From Ohessyouella blattaphilus (lineage in GTDB: Bacteria > Bacillota > Clostridia > Lachnospirales > Lachnospiraceae): a stretch of DNA of 64,000 nt. Every line of letters begins with the position of its first letter. The stretch's first letter is position 1. Under the pieces are notes generated by a model, which made no database searches, was not told where the DNA came from, and was given only the letters and a program-made list of their open reading frames with translations. The stretch spans positions 1 to 64,000 of the forward strand of contig NZ_JAMXOC010000010.1 of NCBI RefSeq assembly GCF_024721265.1, read 5' to 3'. Shown here piece by piece: positions 57,847 to 64,000 of the stretch. A program made the translations under genes and the position numbers.

Positions 57847-59272
57847 AAAGTATTTACATTTCAAAACGTTAAAAAGTCTGAGAGTGCATTTGGTTCTCAT
57901 CATTCTGCTAGTTGGTATCATTCCTACCTTGATTATGCAAAAAGTGTTAATCAGGAATTATGAGTCACGGGCGGTAGAGGTGCGAACGGCAGAGGTGCAG
58001 AACCAATGTACGATTCTATGTAATCAAATTGCTGAAGCAAACTTTCTAAAGGACCCAAATGGGGAAGTTTTGCAGTCGGAGTTATCCCAATTAGCTAACA
58101 TTTATAGTGGACGAATTATGGTCGTAAATGATGAATTTGCGGTAGTTTTTGATACGTATGATCTAGACAGGGGCAGAGTGATAATATCAGAAAGCGTTTC
58201 AAAAGCCAGTGCAGGAAATTCGGCTACGTTTTACGATGCTGAGAATAAGTATATTGAAATATCCTCGCCGATTTACGATAGCAATAAAAAAGAAGTGCTC
58301 GGCGTTATGCTAACCAGCGTTTCCACCAATGCCATTGCCGAAACTATGTCTATTTTAGAAGGGGTAACAGAAGTTCTCATTATTATTATGACAGTGGTAA
58401 TTGCCCTAATCGCTTTTCTTATCGGTTCGAAAGTAGTGCGTCCGTTTCGGCGTATCACCGATTCCATTGAAGCGGTGACGGAAGGCTTTGATGACGATTA
58501 TCTTCATGAGAATGCTTATGAAGAGACGGAGGTTCTCTCGGTAGCCTTTAATAAGATGCTAGGAAGAATGAAGGTGCTAGATGATTCCCGCCAAGAGTTT
58601 GTGGCGAATGTTTCTCATGAGCTGAAGACGCCGCTGACCTCGATGAAGGTTTTAGCGGACTCATTATTAGCACAGGAAGACGTGCCGCCTGAGCTATACC
58701 GAGAATTTATGCAGGATCTTTCTGAGGAGATTGACAGGGAGAATATCGTTATTAATGATTTGTTGACGCTAGTAAAACTAGATAAGACAAATCCTCACCT
58801 AACTATCGAGGGCCAAAATATCAATGAGATGTTAGAGCGGATTTTAAAACGCTTACGGCCAGTAGCAGCTGAGCGGAATATCGAGCTAGTCTTTGAAAGC
58901 TATGGACCGGTGATGGCTGAAGTGGACGAGATAAAGCTAGTTCTCGCCTTTAGTAATCTAATCGAGAACGGGATTAAATACAACCACGACAATGGCTGGG
59001 TTAAGGTGACGCTAGATGCAGATCATAAGTGGTTCACCGTTATCATTAGCGATTCGGGAATTGGTATTCCCGAAGAAGAAGGAGAACGGATTTTTGAGCG
59101 TTTTTACCGAGTGGACAAGTCTAGATCAGGTGAGATTTCCGGAACGGGACTGGGTCTATCGATTGCGAGAAGCGCTGTGTTATTGCACCGCGGAGCGATT
59201 AAGGTTCAAGGAAATGACGACGGTGGTACAGATTTTAACGTTCGTATTCCTTTGACTTATATTGCTATCTAA
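57830..59272 (+). CDS. Membrane sensor histidine kinase (PhoR/VicK-like); start uncertain
   Basis: About 475-480 residues: helix 1 (LVLIILLVGIIPTLIM), an extracellular ~130-residue sensor, helix 2 (VLIIIMTVVIALIAFLIG), HAMP, HisKA with FVANVSHELKTPLTSM, and an ATPase domain (LIENGIKYNH, DSGIGIPEEEGERIF, GTGLGLSI). The natural N-terminus would be near KKYLHFKTLKSLR, yet no ATG, GTG or TTG is in place there. In-frame options are GTG 57791 (deep in the regulator gene), ATT 57830 six bases after GGGGAG, or GTG 57884 with no ribosome site and no basic residues before helix 1. I give 57830 as a compromise. It overlaps the response regulator gene by 17 bp. Confidence 0.85.
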   Translation: MISGVKKYLHFKTLKSLRVHLVLIILLVGIIPTLIMQKVLIRNYESRAVEVRTAEVQNQCTILCNQIAEANFLKDPNGEVLQSELSQLANIYSGRIMVVNDEFAVVFDTYDLDRGRVIISESVSKASAGNSATFYDAENKYIEISSPIYDSNKKEVLGVMLTSVSTNAIAETMSILEGVTEVLIIIMTVVIALIAFLIGSKVVRPFRRITDSIEAVTEGFDDDYLHENAYEETEVLSVAFNKMLGRMKVLDDSRQEFVANVSHELKTPLTSMKVLADSLLAQEDVPPELYREFMQDLSEEIDRENIVINDLLTLVKLDKTNPHLTIEGQNINEMLERILKRLRPVAAERNIELVFESYGPVMAEVDEIKLVLAFSNLIENGIKYNHDNGWVKVTLDADHKWFTVIISDSGIGIPEEEGERIFERFYRVDKSRSGEISGTGLGLSIARSAVLLHRGAIKVQGNDDGGTDFNVRIPLTYIAI

Positions 59273-59284
59273 GGAGAATACTTA

Positions 59285-60202
59285 ATGAAAGCAACTAAAA
59301 TATTTACAATGATACTTTTATCTTTACTGGTGTTTTCGGGATGTGACCGTCAGGAAGAAGTTGGAAAGGATCAGTCCTTTGTGTATTATCTGAATTTAGA
59401 CGGGACGGGATTGGAAAAAAGAGCCTACGAATACACAGAAAAAAGTACGTTAAAAAGAGCTCAGGAAGCCCTTGAGGCTATGGATAGGCCAGAAGAGGGG
59501 GAGAAGGTGCGCTCTTTACTTTCTGAAGGTGTTAAAGTAAAGAAGGTGACATTTAGTAAAGGGGTCGCGGGGGTCCATTTTAACGGCGCGTTTACAGGCT
59601 TGACTAAACTAAGTGAAACCTTGCTTCTTGGCGGGATGACCTATACTTTGACCCAGTTCCCCGAGATTGAAGGCGTCCAGGTCTATATTGATGATAGTGA
59701 GCTTGCAGATGCAGATGGGCAGGCAAGGGGCGTTCTTCACAAGGAAGACTTTATTGAAAATATTGGCGCCAGCATTCATACCACAGAGACGGCTAAAATC
59801 GCTCTATACTACGGCAATCAAACCGGTGATAAGCTGGTGAAAAGAATGAAAAGTGTGCGTTATAACAGTAACTCTTCTATTGAAAAGCTGGTCGTGGAAA
59901 AGTTGATTAAGGGCACGAAAACAAAAGAGGAAACGTCGCCTCTTGCCAGTGATGTAATCGTCCTGGGGGTTACGGTAAAGGATGGCATCTGTTACTTAAA
60001 TCTAAGCGAGAGTTTTATGAGTACGCAAGGGAAGACGAGCCCAGAAGTAACCATTTACTCGCTGGTAAATTCGATTATCGATACCAGCGAAAGTGTACAG
60101 AAAGTGCAAATATCCATAAACGGCGAAAGCGATGTTAAGTACAAAGAGAACATCTCTCTTAGTAAGCCGTTTTCCAAGAATAGGGATATTATTGAGGAAT
60201 AA
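59285..60202 (+). CDS. GerMN-domain lipoprotein
   Basis: The 305-residue exported lipoprotein has a signal ending VFSGC (lipidated Cys20) and two GerMN-like domains (about residues 55-145 and 165-285), the second with KIALYYGNQTGDKLVK, IEKLVVEKLIKG and GICYLNLSESF. GerM of Bacillus has roles in sporulation and germination, and GerMN domains occur in other envelope proteins tied to two-component systems (LpqB next to MtrAB in actinobacteria). Its location just after a histidine kinase parallels that layout. It may modulate the kinase; this is inference. Confidence 0.88.
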   Translation: MKATKIFTMILLSLLVFSGCDRQEEVGKDQSFVYYLNLDGTGLEKRAYEYTEKSTLKRAQEALEAMDRPEEGEKVRSLLSEGVKVKKVTFSKGVAGVHFNGAFTGLTKLSETLLLGGMTYTLTQFPEIEGVQVYIDDSELADADGQARGVLHKEDFIENIGASIHTTETAKIALYYGNQTGDKLVKRMKSVRYNSNSSIEKLVVEKLIKGTKTKEETSPLASDVIVLGVTVKDGICYLNLSESFMSTQGKTSPEVTIYSLVNSIIDTSESVQKVQISINGESDVKYKENISLSKPFSKNRDIIEE

Positions 60203-60208
60203 AGCAGA

Positions 60209-62359
60209 TTGAAAAATCGACCACTAATGTCTACGTGCGTGATCCTTTTTTCGCTCCTCTGGACCCTAGTAGTGCTTGGTGGGCGTTATTATCTTGAAGA
60301 TATACGCCCTTCACCAGTTAGGGACTATGGCAAAGACAAAGAACGAGTGCAAGTAAGCGGTCAAGTCTATGACCGCCTAGAAGCGAAGGATCAGCAAATC
60401 TTTTATCTAAAAAATGTTCAGATCAAATCTCAGTCACATCTAATGACAGAACGAAGGTTAATCGTCTACTGCGATCAGTCAGTCTCTGTCAAAATCAAAA
60501 ACCACCTTGAGATAACAGGAAAACTTAGCTTTTATGAAGAAGCTCGTAACCCCGGGAATTACGATCTTCGGTTTTACTATGCCAAAAAAGGGATTTACGC
60601 GTCTGTGAGCGCTGAAGAAATTACAGTTACAGAAGCAAGATATAGTCCCCTCGGAGAAGGTGTCTATGCTCTCAAGCAAAGAATTGGGGATACGCTTGTG
60701 GCGGGCCTGGGCGAGCGAAATGGACAAGTGATTAATGGCATCCTTCTAGGTGAGAAAAGGGAAATTGACCCCAGCCTTAAAGAGACGTATCAGCTCTCCG
60801 GAATTGGTCATGTTTTATCTATTTCTGGCCTTCATATCTCCCTGATCGGCATGACGTTATTTGGGCTGATTAGAAGGATGACCGGTTCGTTTAAAGTAGC
60901 AGGCGGCTTAGGGATTGTCTTTCTTTTGGGATACAGCTTTCTCATTGGCTTTTCGGTCTCCATCTTTCGGGCCACCGTTATGTTTCTCTTCCGAGTAGGC
61001 GCCGAGATAACTGGAAGAAAGTACGACGCCTATACGGCCGTGGCCGTAGCGGCACTACTGACAGTGCTGGTAAACCCTTTCGCTCTTCTTGGCGCTGGTT
61101 TTTATTTATCCTACCTAGCTATTCTCGGATTGATTCTTCTGTATCCGGTGGTCTCGGATATTCCCTTGCCTCTCATTTTGCCAGGAGCCTGTGTACAAAT
61201 CATGCTTTTAGGAGCGCTGTCTTATTCCTTCTTTGAGGTTCCCCTTTACTCAATTTTTTTAAATCTATTAATCATTCCCTTGCTTTCCGTAATCGTGGCG
61301 TTAGGGATTATCGGTGGCGTGTTAGGAGGCGTAGCCATCGTAGGGAGACCCTGCTTTTTTATCACGGGGAAAGTGCTGTGGCTATATGAAGTACTAGCGG
61401 AAAAGACGTTACATATTCCAGGAGCACGGGTAATCAATGGAAAGGCAAATGTTCAAGTGATTGTTATATATTATATATTGCTTGCTATCTTTATTTGGGC
61501 TTGGCATAAGCATTCTTTTAAAAAATGGATACGTCTCATTGCTTTAAGTGGAGCACTATTTGGTGGTACGTTTTTTATCGGACATACTTGTGCGGATAAC
61601 GACCTAAAAATCATCTTTTTCGATGTGGGACAAGGAGATGGGACGTTAATTACGACTCCAGGCGGACAAAATATTCTTATCGATGGCGGGAGTACTTCTG
61701 TAGAAGAGCTGGCGAAATACCGACTAGAGCCGACTTTAGAATATTACGGAATTAAGAAGCTAGACTACGTGTTCGTCTCCCACGGGGATAAGGATCATTA
61801 CAGTGGGATTAAGGAGATGATTGAGCGAGAAGCCAAGAGCATTCCGATAGAGACGCTTATCTTTCCGGCTTATATAAATGCCGATTCGGAATTGCATGAG
61901 CTTAAAAATCTAGCGCAAAAAAACGGGATAACGTGTCTTTTTCTAGACCAAGGAAAGGGAATGGAGATAGACGGAGTAAAGCTCACCGGTCTGCATCCAG
62001 AGCGACTGTACCAGGATGAAAATGCAGCTTCTTTAGTCTTACTTTTAGAATATGGAAAGAAAAGCGTGCTCTTTACCGGTGATGTAGAAGGAGAGGGCGA
62101 AAAGGCGTTAACCAAGGCATTGATAGAAGCGGATATAGATATAGATGTGCTTAAAGTGGCTCATCACGGCTCAAAGGGTAGTACCAGCGACGAATTTTTA
62201 GAACAGGCAAAGCCAGAACTTGCTATTATCTCGGTGGGAAAGCGTAATCTCTATGGGCATCCCCATCAAGAAACTCTTTCCCGATTACGAGAAAGAGCGA
62301 TAATGATTCGACGGACAGATAAGGAAGGAGCGATTATTTTGCAAATAGCCTCTCGGTAA
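60209..62359 (+). CDS. comEC: DNA internalization competence protein ComEC/Rec2
   Basis: The 716-residue protein would form the channel for single-stranded DNA uptake. It has N-terminal hydrophobic segments with a DUF4131 region (about residues 20-160), the Competence domain with about seven helices (near 190-420; GIGHVLSISGLHISLIGM), and a C-terminal metallo-beta-lactamase domain (FDVGQGDGTLI, VSHGDKDHYSGI, HHGSKGSTS). All three parts are complete. The start is TTG 60209 with a weak GAGGAA site 11 bases upstream; ATG 60227 is the alternative. The 3' end overlaps the convergent LysR gene by 26 bp. Confidence 0.93.
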   Translation: MKNRPLMSTCVILFSLLWTLVVLGGRYYLEDIRPSPVRDYGKDKERVQVSGQVYDRLEAKDQQIFYLKNVQIKSQSHLMTERRLIVYCDQSVSVKIKNHLEITGKLSFYEEARNPGNYDLRFYYAKKGIYASVSAEEITVTEARYSPLGEGVYALKQRIGDTLVAGLGERNGQVINGILLGEKREIDPSLKETYQLSGIGHVLSISGLHISLIGMTLFGLIRRMTGSFKVAGGLGIVFLLGYSFLIGFSVSIFRATVMFLFRVGAEITGRKYDAYTAVAVAALLTVLVNPFALLGAGFYLSYLAILGLILLYPVVSDIPLPLILPGACVQIMLLGALSYSFFEVPLYSIFLNLLIIPLLSVIVALGIIGGVLGGVAIVGRPCFFITGKVLWLYEVLAEKTLHIPGARVINGKANVQVIVIYYILLAIFIWAWHKHSFKKWIRLIALSGALFGGTFFIGHTCADNDLKIIFFDVGQGDGTLITTPGGQNILIDGGSTSVEELAKYRLEPTLEYYGIKKLDYVFVSHGDKDHYSGIKEMIEREAKSIPIETLIFPAYINADSELHELKNLAQKNGITCLFLDQGKGMEIDGVKLTGLHPERLYQDENAASLVLLLEYGKKSVLFTGDVEGEGEKALTKALIEADIDIDVLKVAHHGSKGSTSDEFLEQAKPELAIISVGKRNLYGHPHQETLSRLRERAIMIRRTDKEGAIILQIASR

Positions 62360-63233
62360 CCGCAGGTGCGTGCTTTTTGGTGAAATTGATAAATTTTTCT
62401 ACGCGGCTACTTAAATACTTTCCTTTTGGCCAGACGATCCCGATTTCTTGTTCGACGGTGGGCATAATCGGAATTCCGGCAAACTCGGGCATGTTGGCAA
62501 GCAGTGAAGAATAGATGCAAGCACCGCCTAAGTTATGGCTGATGAAGTTGCGAATGGTGTATAGCTGACTGGCTTGCATAATAATATTGGGCTTTATGCC
62601 GGCGGCTTCGAAAAGCTCATTGAGGGTGCTGTTTTGAACAGAATCAGAGTTATACATCATTAAGGGTTCATCTTTAAGCAAGTCTACGGTGATAGACGTT
62701 TCTTTGGCTAGTGGATGTTTTTTTGATACACAGAAGACAATTTTATCCGAGAGGATGCGGTAGGAGTTAAGCTTATCAAGCTCGTAGAAGTTCATATTTA
62801 CTAGAGCTAGATCAAGGGCGTCTTCCTGAACTAGTTTGGCCGCGCGTAGAGAACCGTATTCATATAATTCTACGGGAATATCAGGGTATTCATTTTGAAA
62901 AGCGATTAGCATCTCTGGAAAAAAGATTGTGCTAAGGAGGGGCGGAATTCCCACCTTGATGGGGATTGCTTGCTTCCCTAGATCCATAAATTCGGAGGTG
63001 GTTTGGTTGATAGTCTGCAGAAGATTAGCCGCTTTTTGATAAAAGAGTTCCCCTTCTTTTGTGAGCGTCACGTGATTTTTACTGCGGGTAAAGAGACTAA
63101 TGGAGAATTCCTTTTCCAATTCTTTGATGGCGCTGGAAATCGCCGGTGGTGTTACGTAAAGGTGTTGGGCAGCTTGGGTGATGCTGTGAAAGCGACTAAC
63201 GGCGCAGAAGTATTCTAATTGAATGATTTTCAT
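62334..63233 (-). CDS. LysR-family transcriptional regulator
   Basis: The 299-residue regulator has an N-terminal winged helix-turn-helix (residues 1-60: SRFHSITQAAQHLYVTPPAISSAIKELE) and a two-lobed effector domain (about 90-295). It is divergent from an SLC13-type permease gene 193 bp away. LysR proteins usually control the divergent neighbour, so it probably answers to a dicarboxylate or similar solute. AAAGGAGCC lies before the ATG at 63233. No terminator separates it from the convergent comEC; their last 26 bp are shared on opposite strands. Confidence 0.93.
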   Translation of the reverse strand: MKIIQLEYFCAVSRFHSITQAAQHLYVTPPAISSAIKELEKEFSISLFTRSKNHVTLTKEGELFYQKAANLLQTINQTTSEFMDLGKQAIPIKVGIPPLLSTIFFPEMLIAFQNEYPDIPVELYEYGSLRAAKLVQEDALDLALVNMNFYELDKLNSYRILSDKIVFCVSKKHPLAKETSITVDLLKDEPLMMYNSDSVQNSTLNELFEAAGIKPNIIMQASQLYTIRNFISHNLGGACIYSSLLANMPEFAGIPIMPTVEQEIGIVWPKGKYLSSRVEKFINFTKKHAPAVTERLFAK

Positions 63234-63320
63234 AAGGGCTCCTTTAATATCATTTATTGATTTAGTGCAAGTATATCATAAGTATTAACTTTTTTTTAGT
63301 GTAGAATAACTTTTACTAAA

Positions 63321-63349
63321 TGTACAAAAGCGCGAAGGGTTTATATAAT
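63321..63349 (+). promoter_or_regulatory. Putative promoter of the SLC13-type permease gene
   Basis: TGTACA (63321-63326) and TATAAT (63344-63349) are 17 bases apart. Upstream, TAACTTTTTTTTAGT (63285-63299) and TAACTTTTACTAAA (63307-63320) are two related AT-rich copies about 22 bp apart, suitable as LysR sites. The start lies 77 bases further on. Confidence 0.55.
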
Positions 63350-63426
63350 GTAACCATAGTCAAAGGAAATGAAGCGGCCGCCTTGTTACTTTTGCACAGA
63401 AAACAAAAAAGGAATGGAGGCTTAAT

Positions 63427-64000
63427 ATGAGTCCATCAACTATAACACTTTTATTTCTCTTATTTGCCGTAGTTATGTTCGTTCTCGAGAAGATTCCCCT
63501 AAGCGTTACTTCGATGATCGTCTGTATCGGGCTAATTATCACAGGAGTTTTAGATGTAGAAACTGCCTTTGCTGGCTTTATCAACAGTAATGTAATTCTG
63601 TTTGTCGCAATGTTTATCGTAGGCGGTGCTCTCTTTGAAACGGGCATGGCCAATAAGATAGGGGGCATCGTGACCAAGTTCGCGAAGAGCGAGCGGATGT
63701 TAATCGTTGCCATTATGGTAATTGTTGGTTTAATGAGCGGGGTTTTGTCAAATACTGGTACCGCAGCTGTTTTAATTCCGGTAGTAATCGGGATAGCTGC
63801 CAAATCAGGCTATAAACGTTCACGGCTTTTGATGCCACTTGTTTTTGCCGCGGCTATGGGCGGGAATTTATCGCTTATTGGAGCACCAGGAAATATGATT
63901 GCTCAAAGTGGCTTAGAGGAAATTGGTTTGAAATTTGGCTTCTTTGAATATGCTATTGTTGGCTTACCGATTTTAATTGCCGGCATTATCTTTTACGCAA
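63427..64000 (+). CDS. SLC13-type (DASS/ArsB-like) anion permease, 5' part
   Basis: The frame is open from ATG 63427, six bases after GGAGG, to the window end, giving 191 residues without a stop. The sequence is strongly hydrophobic, with helices at about 4-22, 25-42, 52-70 and 85-105. The segment SNTGTAAVLIPVVIGIA and later GNLSLIGAPGNMIAQSGL match the SNT-type sodium/dicarboxylate motifs of SLC13 carriers. It would import di- or tricarboxylates or another anion. The divergent LysR regulator probably controls it. The 3' half lies outside the window. Confidence 0.85.
   Translation, partial: MSPSTITLLFLLFAVVMFVLEKIPLSVTSMIVCIGLIITGVLDVETAFAGFINSNVILFVAMFIVGGALFETGMANKIGGIVTKFAKSERMLIVAIMVIVGLMSGVLSNTGTAAVLIPVVIGIAAKSGYKRSRLLMPLVFAAAMGGNLSLIGAPGNMIAQSGLEEIGLKFGFFEYAIVGLPILIAGIIFYA

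Noticed and set aside
63360-63803. A 147-codon - strand open frame near the window end
   Set aside because: It lies opposite a better supported SLC13-type permease frame that has a ribosome site and stays open to the window edge.

Overview
The window is chromosomal DNA of an anaerobic Gram-positive bacterium, most likely a clostridial Bacillota close to Lachnospiraceae. This is an inference from gene content: a selenocysteine-containing glycine-reductase-type operon, a citrate lyase cluster, an MsmX-type shared sugar ATPase next to a PucR-type regulator, DUF5058, DUF4180 and DUF6106-like proteins, strong AGGAGG ribosome sites, and TTG/GTG starts on several genes. No rRNA, tRNA, CRISPR array, insertion sequence or prophage was seen. 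Most of the window is ordinary, densely packed core chromosome with genes mainly on the + strand.

Layout. 1-9.3 kb: an operon with the end of grdD, a short-chain dehydrogenase, a DctPQM TRAP transporter, a GrdE/G/I-like proprotein, a GrdB/F/H-like selenoprotein read through an in-frame UGA, an RpiR regulator and an FGGY sugar kinase. This combination suggests uptake and reductive cleavage of an unidentified, possibly sugar-linked, substrate. 9.4-12.2 kb (- strand): topB and a double CDGSH iron-sulfur protein. 12.4-19.6 kb: class II aldolase, an MsmX/UgpC ATPase, a PucR-type regulator, a small membrane protein, a sugar-binding lipoprotein and an AraC-GH39 fusion. 19.8-25.8 kb: a DUF5058 membrane pair with an M20 amidohydrolase, a FliB-like protein, mscL, an EamA transporter, a GNAT enzyme and dtd. 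25.8-32.8 kb: an autoregulated HTH/DUF4180 pair, a MarR-controlled heterodimeric ABC exporter, an HD phosphohydrolase and mutM. 32.9-33.6 kb: a decayed AbiE toxin-antitoxin locus whose promoter inverted repeat survives. 33.6-35.9 kb (- strand): the AmmeMemoRadiSam pair.

37-45.5 kb: citDEFXG with a divergent response regulator and hybrid sensor kinase and a CitMHS citrate transporter. Together these would import citrate and cleave it to acetate and oxaloacetate; the ligase gene citC is not in the window. 45.5-47.5 kb: carbonic anhydrase and a DUF4143 ATPase with three operator-like repeats spaced exactly 32 bp. 47.6-56.5 kb: amino acid biosynthesis, with argG facing away from proBA and argC-GNAT-argJBD. 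Between argG and proB lie a self-contained small transcription unit (consensus promoter, 52-codon ORF, terminator) and a cluster of hairpins. 56.6-62.4 kb: comEA, a two-component system, a GerMN lipoprotein and comEC. 62.3-64 kb: a LysR regulator divergent from an SLC13-type permease cut by the window end.

The observations most worth follow-up are the Grd-like operon with its kinase and unknown substrate, the small transcript between argG and proBA, the AbiE remnant, the phased repeats before the DUF4143 ATPase, and the histidine kinase that lacks an ordinary start codon.
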